Source of the DNA: Desulfobacterales bacterium
GTDB lineage: Bacteria > Desulfobacterota > Desulfobacteria > Desulfobacterales > JAFDCJ01
Direction of reading: 5' to 3'
Length of the DNA: 11,703 bases
Assembly: GCA_029939875.1 (NCBI GenBank)
Contig: JAOZSC010000039.1
Span: forward strand, 1 to 11,703
A program made the translations under genes and the position numbers. Of this stretch, positions 1 to 7,400 are shown one piece after another. Each line of letters starts with the position of its first letter. Within the stretch, counting starts at the first letter, position 1. The notes beneath the pieces are model-generated. The model saw nothing but the letters and a program-made list of their open reading frames with translations, ran no database searches and was not told the DNA's origin.

Positions 1-133
1 GGTGGAAATCACCATTATGCGCTTCACATCGTACCTGGAACCGGTTATGATTCTGATAATGGGGTCAATTGTCGGCTTTATTGTTCTGTCGATATGCCTG
101 CCGATATTTGAAATGAACCAGCTGATCCGGTAA
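1..133 (+). CDS. gspF: GspF, T2SS inner-membrane platform protein, C-terminal fragment
   Basis: Only the last 43 codons are in the window, read in frame from base 2 to the TAA at 131-133; the gene begins to the left. The peptide has a hydrophobic stretch (LEPVMILIMGSIVGFIVL) followed by LPIFEMNQLI. This is the hallmark end of GspF/PilC family proteins, in which the last transmembrane helix is followed by a short 'LPIFEMN.L' tail. GspF is the polytopic inner-membrane protein that works with the ATPase GspE and with GspL/M to drive pseudopilus assembly. It sits directly upstream of gspG with a 62-base gap, as in most T2SS operons, which supports the assignment. Nothing can be said about its start, or about whether another gspE lies upstream of it. 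Confidence 0.93.
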   Translation, partial: VEITIMRFTSYLEPVMILIMGSIVGFIVLSICLPIFEMNQLIR

Positions 134-195
134 ATATCCTGGGTGAGGGGATTAATTTTTATAACCAGTTAAATGCGATATAAGGAGTTGGTTAA

Positions 196-642
196 ATGTG
201 GTCAACATTGAGATATGACCGGCGGGGGTTTACGCTTATTGAACTGATGGTGGTGATCATTATCCTCGGTATTCTCGCCATGTGGGTGGCCCCCAAGATA
301 ATGAGCCGGCCCGGAGAGGCCAGACAGGTAAAAGCCAGGCTGGACATCCAGAACCTGGAAACCGCCTTAAAGTTGTATAAACTCGACAACGGTGTGTATC
401 CGACCACCGAACAGGGGCTGCAGGCGCTGGTCGAAAAACCGGAAACCGGTGTGGTGCCGAAAAAATGGAAAAAAGGCGGTTATCTTGAAAAGGGCAGGGT
501 GCCCAAAGACCCCTGGGGCAATGATTTCGTATACCTGTCTCCTGGTCTTAAAGGCGATTTTGACATTTTGTCTTACGGGGCCGATGGCGTGCCCGGCGGT
601 GAGGACGAGAACAAGGATATCAACAACTGGGAAATCGAGTAA
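196..642 (+). CDS. gspG: GspG, major pseudopilin
   Basis: 148-residue protein, the usual GspG length. A short basic leader of 11 residues ends in RRG, and cleavage between G11 and F12 gives a mature N-terminus [17 protein letters not shown] with the conserved Glu at +5 (E16) and N-methylatable Phe at +1. The long hydrophobic helix is followed by the GspG signature [20 protein letters not shown] and [11 protein letters not shown]. The C-terminal loop has [25 protein letters not shown] and [13 protein letters not shown], matching the calcium-binding loop that stabilises GspG in the pseudopilus. GspG is the repeating subunit of the periplasmic pseudopilus and needs processing by a prepilin peptidase (GspO/PilD), which is not in this window. 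The start is well fixed by an AAGGAG ribosome site at 182-187, eight bases upstream of the ATG. It is first of the pseudopilin genes, after gspF. Confidence 0.97.
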   Translation: MWSTLRYDRRGFTLIELMVVIIILGILAMWVAPKIMSRPGEARQVKARLDIQNLETALKLYKLDNGVYPTTEQGLQALVEKPETGVVPKKWKKGGYLEKGRVPKDPWGNDFVYLSPGLKGDFDILSYGADGVPGGEDENKDINNWEIE

Positions 643-671
643 CGATTTTTTTCTGTGAGATAATTGCTGTC

Positions 672-1241
672 ATGGATCCAAAAGCCAGGATAACGGTCAC
701 TGTTTTGCGAAGCGAACGCCGGGCAGCAACTTCCGGGTTCGTAGATCGCACCGCTGGTTTTACCTTGATCGAACTGATTGTCGTTATCGCCCTGATCAGC
801 ACGATGCTTTTTTTTTCATTGCCCCGGCTGCAGGGAAATCCGTTTGTGGATGATGCCAACAAGAGCACCCGCTGGCTGATCGGAAAAATTTCCGCTTTGA
901 GGGAAAGCGCTATCCGCAACGGCAGGCGATATAGCCTGAATCTGGATCTGGATGCCGGCCGGATTTGGGAAACCAGTGCAAGCATGTCACCGGAACAACT
1001 TGAGCAGGCGGCCTTAAACAACACCTATGCGCTGCCCGACGGTGTGCGTTTGGTGGATGTCGAGTTTGCCCTGAAAGGCAAACAAAATTCGGGTCTGGCG
1101 GAGATCACCTTTTACCGGGCCGGATACGCTGACAAGGTCCTGATTCACCTGCAGGAGGATGAAACTTCGCGCAGTTTACTAATCGAGCCATTTCTAAGTG
1201 ATGTTACGGTTTTTGAAAAATATGCCAGCTTTGAGGATTGA
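672..1241 (+). CDS. gspH: GspH, minor pseudopilin
   Basis: 189-residue protein with a type IV prepilin-like signal: a 29-residue leader ending TAG, then FTLIELIVVIALISTMLFFSLP, with Glu at +5 (E34). Beyond the helix the sequence (STRWLIGKISALRESAIRNGRRYSLNLDL) resembles GspH/FimT proteins, where a helix is followed by a beta-rich head with basic residues. GspH joins GspI, J and K at or near the tip of the pseudopilus. It lies 29 bases after gspG, and its end overlaps the start of gspI by 41 bases, consistent with translational coupling. The leader is longer than usual and no good ribosome site precedes the ATG at 672, so the true start could be further inside (a TTG codon at 705 is in frame). 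Assignment to H rather than another minor pseudopilin rests on sequence style and on the conserved G-H-I-J-K order. Confidence 0.88.
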   Translation: MDPKARITVTVLRSERRAATSGFVDRTAGFTLIELIVVIALISTMLFFSLPRLQGNPFVDDANKSTRWLIGKISALRESAIRNGRRYSLNLDLDAGRIWETSASMSPEQLEQAALNNTYALPDGVRLVDVEFALKGKQNSGLAEITFYRAGYADKVLIHLQEDETSRSLLIEPFLSDVTVFEKYASFED

Positions 1242-1635
1242 TGCGGCCGGCTCCCGGGAGCCGACGCACGGATTTACCCTGCTGGAGGTCATGGTGGCCA
1301 TGGCCATCATGGCCATCGTACTGGTCAGTGTCTATCGAATGCATGCGCAGACCCTGGCCATGACCGCCGCTACACGGTTTTACACCCAGGCCCCGCTGCT
1401 GGCTGCGGGCAAACTGGCACAGATGGAGGTCAACGCATCGGAAATAATTGACGGGATGTCGGGCGATTTCGGAGAGGCGTTTGCGGGATACCGTTACAGC
1501 GTTTCAACCAGCGACGCCACGGTGGAGGCGCTGGGCGAAACGGGCCGGGATTTGAAGCGCATCGATATCACCGTGTCCTACAACGACGACGAATACGTTT
1601 ACAGTTTGCGAACCTACGGGTTTGTGCGGGAATGA
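1201..1635 (+). CDS. gspI: GspI, minor pseudopilin
   Basis: About 144 residues from the ATG at 1201; a GTG directly before it at 1198 and an ATG at 1222 are also in frame, and none has a clear ribosome site. All versions overlap the 3' end of gspH. The leader ends THG (G24), then FTLLEVMVAMAIMAIVLVSVYRM, with Glu at +5. FTLLEVMVA is the classic GspI cleavage-site motif. The downstream region (LLAAGKLAQMEVNA, then a GDFGEAFAGYRYSVS strand region and an R-rich C-terminal strand LKRIDITVSY) fits the small GspI fold, in which 'A..LA..k....' precedes a single beta sheet. GspI is thought to nucleate the I-J-K tip complex of the pseudopilus. The helix is encoded by near-perfect 9-base repeats (ATGGCCATC at 1300-1317), giving M-A-I-M-A-I. 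Confidence 0.92.
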   Translation: MLRFLKNMPALRIDAAGSREPTHGFTLLEVMVAMAIMAIVLVSVYRMHAQTLAMTAATRFYTQAPLLAAGKLAQMEVNASEIIDGMSGDFGEAFAGYRYSVSTSDATVEALGETGRDLKRIDITVSYNDDEYVYSLRTYGFVRE

Positions 1636-1689
1636 TATTTAAATTTCCAAACCGGGTCCCCTGTAACGGTTAACGATAAATCATATGCC

Positions 1690-2415
1690 ATGAACTGCAG
1701 GCGGATGTCATCGAGTATTCAAAATTGCGTATCGCGTATCCGGCATCCGGCGGCCGCTTTTACCTTGGTGGAGATCCTGATTGCGATCGTCATCCTGGCC
1801 ATCGTGATGACGACTATTATGGCCTCGTTCAATGCCGTATTTTCCACTACCGGGCAACTGGGCAGCAGCGTCCGCTATTATGACATGGCGAAAAACTGCC
1901 TGGAGCGTATGACGCTGGACCTTGAGGCCATGACCATCAGCGAGCCGCCGGTTTACAAACCGCCCAATATGGATTCAGCCCCCGACGCGTATCGGGTGGT
2001 GGGTAGCGAGACCGATGTTGGTGGCACAAGTTTTGCAACTTTACGTTTCACCAGCCGTGCCCATGTTGCGTTTGAAAAAAGTGTGCGGCAGGGTATCGCG
2101 GAAATCGTGTATTATGTCAGCGCCAAAAACGACGGCCAGCCAGTGCTGAAGCGTGCAGATCATCTGTACCCCTACCCGCTTTTCGAGGAAAGGGGTGCCG
2201 ATCCGGTTCTGTGCGAACACGTCAAATCCTTGGCATTCAAATTTTATGATGAGCAGGGCGACGAGTTTGAACAGTGGGATTCCGAATCCAGCCAGGTTGG
2301 ATACGCAACGCCGACAGCCATCAACATTGTGCTTGAAATCGGCGATGACGACAGGTCCGATAGATTTGAAACCACGGTCCGGCTTCCCATTGAACGGCCC
2401 AGGATCGAACCATAA
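1690..2415 (+). CDS. gspJ: GspJ, minor pseudopilin with Ala at the cleavage site
   Basis: 241-residue protein. The leader (about 23 residues, basic) is followed by FTLVEILIAIVILAIVMTTIMASF, with Glu at +5, which is the GspJ-type prepilin helix. After it come features of GspJ: RYYDMAKNCLERMTLDLEAM, a central RFTSRAHV segment, IAEIVYYVS, and a C-terminal FKFYDEQGDEFEQWDS region. In GspJ the latter matches the 'v..l.f.y.d..g.W...W' pattern. GspJ pairs with GspI and GspK to cap the pseudopilus. An oddity is that the residue before the cleavage point is Ala (A23), not the Gly found in G, H, I and K here. The start at 1690 has no convincing ribosome site; an internal ATG at 1705 is an alternative that leaves the mature protein unchanged. 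The gap after gspI is 54 bases. Confidence 0.92.
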   Translation: MNCRRMSSSIQNCVSRIRHPAAAFTLVEILIAIVILAIVMTTIMASFNAVFSTTGQLGSSVRYYDMAKNCLERMTLDLEAMTISEPPVYKPPNMDSAPDAYRVVGSETDVGGTSFATLRFTSRAHVAFEKSVRQGIAEIVYYVSAKNDGQPVLKRADHLYPYPLFEERGADPVLCEHVKSLAFKFYDEQGDEFEQWDSESSQVGYATPTAINIVLEIGDDDRSDRFETTVRLPIERPRIEP

Positions 2416-2475
2416 CAGAGATGAGCATACGGGTAATCGCCTCCCCACGGGGCGGCGTTATGGCCTGGATTGAAA

Positions 2476-3555
2476 ATGTTAAAGGTGCTGAAGATACTGC
2501 AGGGCAACCGCGGCATTGCTCTGCTGATCACCCTGTCGATTACCGCGATTCTGGTGGCGGCCGCACTTGAATACAACCGCCGGGCACGGTTTGGGGTGAT
2601 TTCCACGGCTGCGGTTCGCGACCGGATGACGTTGTCGCAAATGGCGGCCTCCGGGGTTCACGTGGCCATTGCCCTGCTGGTCAAAGACAAAATGGAATCC
2701 AATTTCGATTCCCTGCAGGAAGACTGGGCAAATCCGGAAAAAATCAATGAAATCCTGCAGGAACTGGCCTTTGAGCAGGGCCGGCTGACAGTTACAATCA
2801 GCGACGAGATGAGCCGTATCCAGGTCAATGCTCTGGTGACATTCCCGGACAGTCGGCAGTTCAATGTCTCCCAGGTTTTGCTGTGGGATCGGTTTTTGCG
2901 CTATATCGGCATCGAGGGTGAAATGCAGGAAGATCAGGATCCGATTGCCATCGTCAACTCGGTCAAGGACTGGCTTGACAGCCGTGACGACGATGCCACC
3001 ACGGGCCTGAGCGGCGCTGAAGACAGCTATTATGAAGATCTAGATCCGCCCTACAGCTGCCGAAACGGGCCGATTCCGGATCTCAATGAACTTATGTTGA
3101 TCAAAGGCATCACCCCCGGACTGTTTTACGGCAGCGGGGAAAAACCCGGCCTGGAGAAATATATGACCGTGTACGGCATGTCGGACACGGGTGGTTCCGG
3201 CTTTACCTGGCCGGGGCGGATTAATATCAATACGGCTGAGATACCGGTACTGGCCGCCCTGCTGCCGCCGGAAAGTGCGGATCTGGCCCCGGTCCTGTAT
3301 GAGTACCGTCAGCAGTTGACAGAAGAAAAGGATCTGCAAAACCTGTCGAATCCGGGATGGGTCAAAAACATTGCAGGTTTCAGTGGGCTGGCGGTTGATT
3401 CCCGGCTGATGACCACTTCCAGCGATGTGTTTCGCATTGTTTCCGAGGCCGTGCTGAATGAAACCCGGGTTACGGTTGTCGCTGTTGTTCAGCGATTGCA
3501 AAACGCCAAAACCGGGAAATGGACGTGTCGAATTTTAAGCCGGCAGACACAGTAG
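2476..3555 (+). CDS. gspK: GspK, tip pseudopilin
   Basis: About 359 residues from the ATG at 2476; an in-frame TTG at 2470 would add two. The leader of 13 residues ends NRG, and the mature protein begins IALLITLSITAILVAAALEY. It lacks Glu at +5 (Ile here), which is the normal hallmark of GspK among pseudopilins. The large periplasmic part contains IVNSVKDWLDSRDDD, GAEDSYYEDLDPPY and NGPIPDLNELMLIKGI, the acidic and helical insert that binds calcium in GspK. GRININTAEIPVLAALLP follows, the helix-hairpin-helix (SAM-like) signature of the family. GspK sits at the very tip of the pseudopilus, stops uncontrolled elongation and completes the I-J-K complex. The gene starts 60 bases after gspJ, and gspL follows 19 bases after its stop. 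Length and motif order are normal for the family. Confidence 0.95.
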   Translation: MLKVLKILQGNRGIALLITLSITAILVAAALEYNRRARFGVISTAAVRDRMTLSQMAASGVHVAIALLVKDKMESNFDSLQEDWANPEKINEILQELAFEQGRLTVTISDEMSRIQVNALVTFPDSRQFNVSQVLLWDRFLRYIGIEGEMQEDQDPIAIVNSVKDWLDSRDDDATTGLSGAEDSYYEDLDPPYSCRNGPIPDLNELMLIKGITPGLFYGSGEKPGLEKYMTVYGMSDTGGSGFTWPGRININTAEIPVLAALLPPESADLAPVLYEYRQQLTEEKDLQNLSNPGWVKNIAGFSGLAVDSRLMTTSSDVFRIVSEAVLNETRVTVVAVVQRLQNAKTGKWTCRILSRQTQ

Positions 3556-3574
3556 ATCATCGGATAAAAATGTT

Positions 3575-5026
3575 ATGAGCAGAAGAGTTCTGGGTATTGA
3601 CATTCGCAACGAATCCGTTTCCGCGGTCCTGGTGGAAACCAGCCTGCGGGAAAACCGGATAACGGCGCATGCCCACTTTCCAATTTCTAATGCCGACGAT
3701 GCTCAAACCGGTATCCAGGCCGCCCTGCAGAGCCTGGCCGATGAAATCGATCCCATGGGCTGTGGCTGCATGGTGGCCATATCCGCCGATCATTTTTCCT
3801 ATCGCAATTTGCGCATCCCGTTTAAAAATGCCAAAAAAATTCAGATGGTGCTGCCCTTTGAACTGGAACCCATCTTGCCTTATCCGGCAGATGAGCTGGT
3901 GATTGACTTTATTTTGTTGGGCACCACCGGCCAGGGAGACCAAAGCGAGGTTTTCGCGGTGGCGCTGTCCAATCAGCGGCTCAGGCCGTTTGTTGAAGCC
4001 CTGTCCGCAATTCATGTTGATCCGGAGGTTGTCACTGTCGGTGGTCTGCCGGCGGCCCTGTATCTGGCCGCCCAGGCAGATCCGGGTGAGGACCGGCTGG
4101 CTCTCGAGCTCGGCCGGCACTACAGCACCCTGTTTGTCATTGCCGGCAGCCGGGTGGAGTTGATTCGTTCGTTTGCCACTGCGCCGGTGGGTGCAGACAG
4201 GGCTACAACCATAGGGACCGTGATCCGGCACACTCTGATTGCCCACGGGGAAAGCGTTGCCTCGGAGTTTGACCCGCTGGATCTGGTGATCACCGGCAAG
4301 GATCCCGGCGACACCGATATCGAAGATGTGTTGGCGAAGATGCTTGATCTTCCGGTCAAAGCGTTGAATCTTGCCAAGCGCCATGTCATTGTCGATGACA
4401 GTGCAGACACCCGGACGTGGAACCCGTCCCTGCACGATGGCGCCCTGGCCCTGGCCCTGATGGCAATTGAAGGCTATTCCGGATTGAATTTTCACCGGGG
4501 CCAATTTGCCGCCAAAAGATTTGTGATCAAACATAAAGCCAATTTGGTCAAAACCGGAATTCTGGCCGCCGCTGTGCTGGCCCTGCTGTTGTTGAACGTG
4601 GTGATTGAATCCTATACGCTGAACCGTCAGCTCAATGGTCTGGACCGGCAGATAACCGATATTTTTAAGGCCACCTTTCCCCGGGTAAAACGAATTCAGG
4701 ATGCCTACCAGCAGATGCAGATAAACGTGCGTGAGGCGAAAAACGCTGCTGTGCTGCAGACCGAAACGGCCGCCCACGTTCGCAGCATCGACATTTTGAA
4801 CCGTATCAGCCAGAGCATTCCCGAATCGGTGAGCGTTGATGTCAGTCGGCTGGTCATTTCGCCGGAAACGGTTTTAATTTCCGGCAACACGGATGGTTTC
4901 AAGGCGGTTGATGAGATCAAGAGCCGGCTTGAGAGGATAGATTTTTTTAAAAAAGTGACCATCAGTTCCGCCAATATCGACCGTTCCGGAAAAGAGGTGC
5001 GGTTTCAGTTGAAGGCCGAACTGTAA
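3575..5026 (+). CDS. gspL: GspL, assembly platform protein
   Basis: 483-residue protein. The N-terminal ~320 residues are cytoplasmic and begin SRRVLGIDIRNESVSAVLVE, the first nucleotide-fold strand of the actin-like (PilM/GspL) family. NAKKIQMVLPFELEPILPYPADELVIDF is a further PilM/GspL-like motif. A single transmembrane helix follows at about residues 327-346 (GILAAAVLALLLLNVVI). The remaining ~135 residues are periplasmic: a helical, probably coiled-coil stretch (about 347-390) and then a ferredoxin-like domain (IDILNRISQSIPESVSVDVSRLVI, then FKAVDEIKSRLERIDFFKKV). In T2SS the cytoplasmic part binds GspE at the membrane and the periplasmic part pairs with GspM. The ATG at 3575 has only a weak GGA upstream. 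It lies between gspK and gspM, the conserved position. Confidence 0.92.
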   Translation: MSRRVLGIDIRNESVSAVLVETSLRENRITAHAHFPISNADDAQTGIQAALQSLADEIDPMGCGCMVAISADHFSYRNLRIPFKNAKKIQMVLPFELEPILPYPADELVIDFILLGTTGQGDQSEVFAVALSNQRLRPFVEALSAIHVDPEVVTVGGLPAALYLAAQADPGEDRLALELGRHYSTLFVIAGSRVELIRSFATAPVGADRATTIGTVIRHTLIAHGESVASEFDPLDLVITGKDPGDTDIEDVLAKMLDLPVKALNLAKRHVIVDDSADTRTWNPSLHDGALALALMAIEGYSGLNFHRGQFAAKRFVIKHKANLVKTGILAAAVLALLLLNVVIESYTLNRQLNGLDRQITDIFKATFPRVKRIQDAYQQMQINVREAKNAAVLQTETAAHVRSIDILNRISQSIPESVSVDVSRLVISPETVLISGNTDGFKAVDEIKSRLERIDFFKKVTISSANIDRSGKEVRFQLKAEL

Positions 5027-5042
5027 GGGGGTTCGCAGCAGT

Positions 5043-5594
5043 ATGGACAGGCTTCTTAAATTTTTCAACCTTAAAAAAATGAACAAGCGCGAACGCTACG
5101 CGGTAATTGCCGGGGCAGCGGTGATTTTTATTTTTATTGTTGCGCGGTTAATGATTTATCCGTTTTTCAGCCGCACCGAGCATTTGAAAAGAAGCCTGCA
5201 GGTCAAAACGACCATGCTGGCACAAATGCGGCAGCTGCAATCGCAATATCTGGCCATCAACCAGAAGACGAAACTATCCACGGCCCGTTTTCAACAGCGG
5301 CCGAAGGGGTTTACCCTGTTTTCGTTTCTGGATCGACTGGCCGGTGAAGCCGGCATCAAGGATCGCATCAGTTACATGAAACCATCGAGGAAGGCTGGAA
5401 AGAACAGTCCCTATAAAATTTCACGGGTGGAAATGAAGCTGGAAGCCGTCAGCCTGGAACAGTTGACGAAATATCTTTATGCCGTGGAGACCTCGGCGAA
5501 CATGGTGGAAATTAAAAAAATCGCGATTTCCAAAAAGGACAAAAAACAGGGACTCATTAATGTCGTTTTACAGGTCCAAACTGTTGAAATTTAA
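5043..5594 (+). CDS. gspM: GspM, assembly platform protein
   Basis: 183-residue protein with a short cytoplasmic, basic N-terminus, one transmembrane helix (about residues 19-39, YAVIAGAAVIFIFIVARLM) and a periplasmic region starting with a helical linker (SRTEHLKRSLQVKTTMLAQMRQLQSQ). It ends in a small ferredoxin-like domain: FTLFSFLDRLAGEAGIKDRI, EMKLEAVSLEQLTKYLYAVE and VVLQVQTVE. This is the layout of GspM, which stabilises GspL and places it in the inner-membrane platform. Conserved sequence is low in this family, so the call rests on topology, fold pattern and position right after gspL. An AAGGGGG stretch at 5025-5031 lies 11 bases before the ATG and includes part of the gspL stop. The 3' end overlaps gspN by 35 bases. 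Confidence 0.9.
   Translation: MDRLLKFFNLKKMNKRERYAVIAGAAVIFIFIVARLMIYPFFSRTEHLKRSLQVKTTMLAQMRQLQSQYLAINQKTKLSTARFQQRPKGFTLFSFLDRLAGEAGIKDRISYMKPSRKAGKNSPYKISRVEMKLEAVSLEQLTKYLYAVETSANMVEIKKIAISKKDKKQGLINVVLQVQTVEI
5548..5552 (+). promoter_or_regulatory. Ribosome binding site that fixes the gspN start
   Basis: AGGGA lies inside the gspM coding region, seven bases before the ATG at 5560. It supports that ATG over the upstream in-frame ATG at 5479 and suggests that gspN is translated from within the end of gspM. Confidence 0.7.
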
Positions 5595-6462
5595 CGTAAA
5601 AATAAAAGGAAACCGTATTTATTACGTGCTTTACGCCGTGGCGGTCGCCCTGGTTTTTCTTTATATTCTTTTTCCGTCCACGGCGCTGAAAATGGTCCTG
5701 ACTGACCGGTTGAACCAGATTCATCCGAACATTCACGTTACCATCGCCAAACTGGAGCCGGTGCTGCCGCCGGGCGTCAAGCTTTACAATGTCGATATTT
5801 TTTACCGGGATGCGGCGCTGCTGAATCTGGATACGGTGAAGGTCACCCCCGGCCTGCTGTCGCTGTTTGGCAGCAGGACCATACTGAAATTTAAAAGCCG
5901 TGCCTATGCCGGCTGGATAGACGGCCGGGCGGAATTCAACCGTCACAGCCGTCCGGGTGGAGCAACTGTTGACGGACGGATTTCAGGTATTGAACTGCAG
6001 CGCATTGCGGCTTTGAACCGGTTGGCGGCGCACAACATCTCTGGTCTCCTGGCGGGAGAATTTACCTATAGCGGTACGGGTCGCAATGGATCGCTGAGTG
6101 CTCATCTGACCCTGGCCGACAGTCGGGTGGAACTGGCCGCTGCCCTGTTCGGTCAGGAATTTTTTGAATTTAAGGATGTTGACGCCTCTCTGGTGCTGAA
6201 AAACGGGGCCCTGGCAGTCCAGAAATGCCGCTTGAAGGGCAATCAGCTGGATGCCGAAATTTCGGGCACCATCGGTTTGCGCGGGAGCCGGGGCCAAAAT
6301 CCCTTAAATTTTACGGGAAGCATGACGCCCCATCACGTGTTCATGGCCCAAATTGAAAATAGCATTCCGGCCGGCTTTCTAAAAGGGGCAAACACCGGCC
6401 GACGGGCCATTGGATTTAAAATTGGGGGTACTCTGAACGACCCCGGGCTGTCATTAAATTAG
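5560..6462 (+). CDS. gspN: GspN, T2SS inner-membrane protein (AsmA-like)
   Basis: 300-residue protein starting MSFYRSKLLKFNVKIKG, then one transmembrane helix (about residues 20-40, with YVLYAVAVALVFLYILFP) and a periplasmic, mostly beta-strand region. Segments such as HVTIAKLEPVLPPGVKLYNVDI, RAYAGWIDGRAEF, ISGLLAGEFTYSGTG and the closing FKIGGTLNDPGLSLN match the repeating beta pattern of GspN in Desulfobacterota and Leptospira-like T2SS clusters, related to AsmA-type proteins. The role of GspN is poorly defined; it is absent from many T2SS and is thought to act on the periplasmic side of the platform. The start at 5560 is chosen because AGGGA at 5548-5552 lies seven bases upstream. The frame is open further back (ATG at 5479), but that part lies in the gspM coding region and reads as non-natural sequence (Trp/Arg/Lys rich). 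gspC starts three bases after its stop. Confidence 0.85.
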   Translation: MSFYRSKLLKFNVKIKGNRIYYVLYAVAVALVFLYILFPSTALKMVLTDRLNQIHPNIHVTIAKLEPVLPPGVKLYNVDIFYRDAALLNLDTVKVTPGLLSLFGSRTILKFKSRAYAGWIDGRAEFNRHSRPGGATVDGRISGIELQRIAALNRLAAHNISGLLAGEFTYSGTGRNGSLSAHLTLADSRVELAAALFGQEFFEFKDVDASLVLKNGALAVQKCRLKGNQLDAEISGTIGLRGSRGQNPLNFTGSMTPHHVFMAQIENSIPAGFLKGANTGRRAIGFKIGGTLNDPGLSLN

Positions 6463-6465
6463 CTG

Positions 6466-7353
6466 ATGAAAAACCGTTATTTTACCATTATCAACCTGTT
6501 GCTGGTCACGGCCGGCATCTACCTGTGTGTCAGCGGGTTTTACCTGCTGGTCGCGGCGCGGATGGATTCCGTGGCAGTTTCCAAAAGGGGCGCCCCGCCG
6601 CCATCGCAGTCGTTTGTCGAGCCGCCGTCGCCGCCGCCTTTCGAAGCCTATAAAGCCATTCTGGCACGCAATATTTTCAATTCCAGTGGGGAGGCACTCG
6701 CTCCGGCAGCGACCGCGGTGGATCTTGAAAAATTGAAGCAAACCGAGTTGAAATTAAAACTTTGGGGCACGGTCACCGGCGAGGCGCGGGATGCTTATGC
6801 CGTTATAGAAGATATCAAGGGCCGGCAGCAGAACCTGTACCGGGTCGGTGATACGGTACAAAATGCCGTTGTCAAGTTGATTTTGAGGGCCCGGGTGGTA
6901 TTAAACGTCGACGGCCACGATGAGATCCTTGCCATGGAGGAAATGAGGAGCCGGAAAAGCGGCCGGCCGACAAGAAAAATTTCCCAGGCCCCCGGGGCGG
7001 CAGTCGGGAAAAGATTACCGGTTTCACGCTATCCCCGCAAAATCCGGCTCAAGGGCGAACAGATTCAAAAGGCCATGGAAAACCTGGGCCAGCTCATGTC
7101 GCAGGCGAAATTGCGGCCGCATATTGAAGGCGGGCAGCCGGCCGGCATTTCCATCACCGGCATCAAACCCAATGCGCTTTTCAAAAAAATGCGGTTGCGA
7201 AATGGTGATATCATTACCGGGGTCAACGGTGATGCGATCCAATCCGTTGAAGATGCCCTGCAGGTTTTTGATCAACTGTCATCGGGTTCCAACATCCAGC
7301 TGCAGATAAAACGCCGGGGTCGGGAGCAGACTCTCGATTACAGTATTGAATAA
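6466..7353 (+). CDS. gspC: GspC, T2SS secretin connector with PDZ domain
   Basis: 295-residue protein. A transmembrane helix (about residues 8-31) is followed by a proline-rich linker (residues 43-58, GAPPPSQ... PPSPPP). The HR (homology region) domain runs from about 60 to 160: FEAYKAILARNIFN, LKLWGTVTG, YAVIEDIKGRQQNLYRVGDTV, VKLILRARVVLN. It is followed by a second basic linker and a C-terminal PDZ domain from about 191 to 295 (GISITGIKPNALFKKMRLRNGD, then IITGVNGDAIQSVEDALQVF). HR contacts the N-terminal domain of GspD, so GspC bridges the inner-membrane platform to the secretin; the PDZ part is implicated in substrate choice. The length and order match the PDZ-type GspC, not the coiled-coil type of Pseudomonas. 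It starts three bases after gspN with no visible ribosome site, so it probably relies on translational coupling. gspD follows after 47 bases. Confidence 0.94.
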   Translation: MKNRYFTIINLLLVTAGIYLCVSGFYLLVAARMDSVAVSKRGAPPPSQSFVEPPSPPPFEAYKAILARNIFNSSGEALAPAATAVDLEKLKQTELKLKLWGTVTGEARDAYAVIEDIKGRQQNLYRVGDTVQNAVVKLILRARVVLNVDGHDEILAMEEMRSRKSGRPTRKISQAPGAAVGKRLPVSRYPRKIRLKGEQIQKAMENLGQLMSQAKLRPHIEGGQPAGISITGIKPNALFKKMRLRNGDIITGVNGDAIQSVEDALQVFDQLSSGSNIQLQIKRRGREQTLDYSIE

Positions 7354-7400
7354 TCAGCAAGGATCGATTAAGATTATAACCGAGCATAAACGGAACTGAA

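Noticed and set aside
3557..4777. Long minus-strand open frame (406 codons) across gspL
   Set aside because: It is antisense to gspL, which has clear GspL/PilM motifs, a transmembrane helix and the expected neighbours. The antisense peptide is rich in Gln, Gly and His, typical of a shadow frame.
5479..5559. Upstream in-frame extension of gspN (ATG at 5479)
   Set aside because: These 27 codons overlap gspM and give a Trp/Arg/Lys-rich peptide unlike GspN N-termini, while the ATG at 5560 has a well-placed AGGGA.
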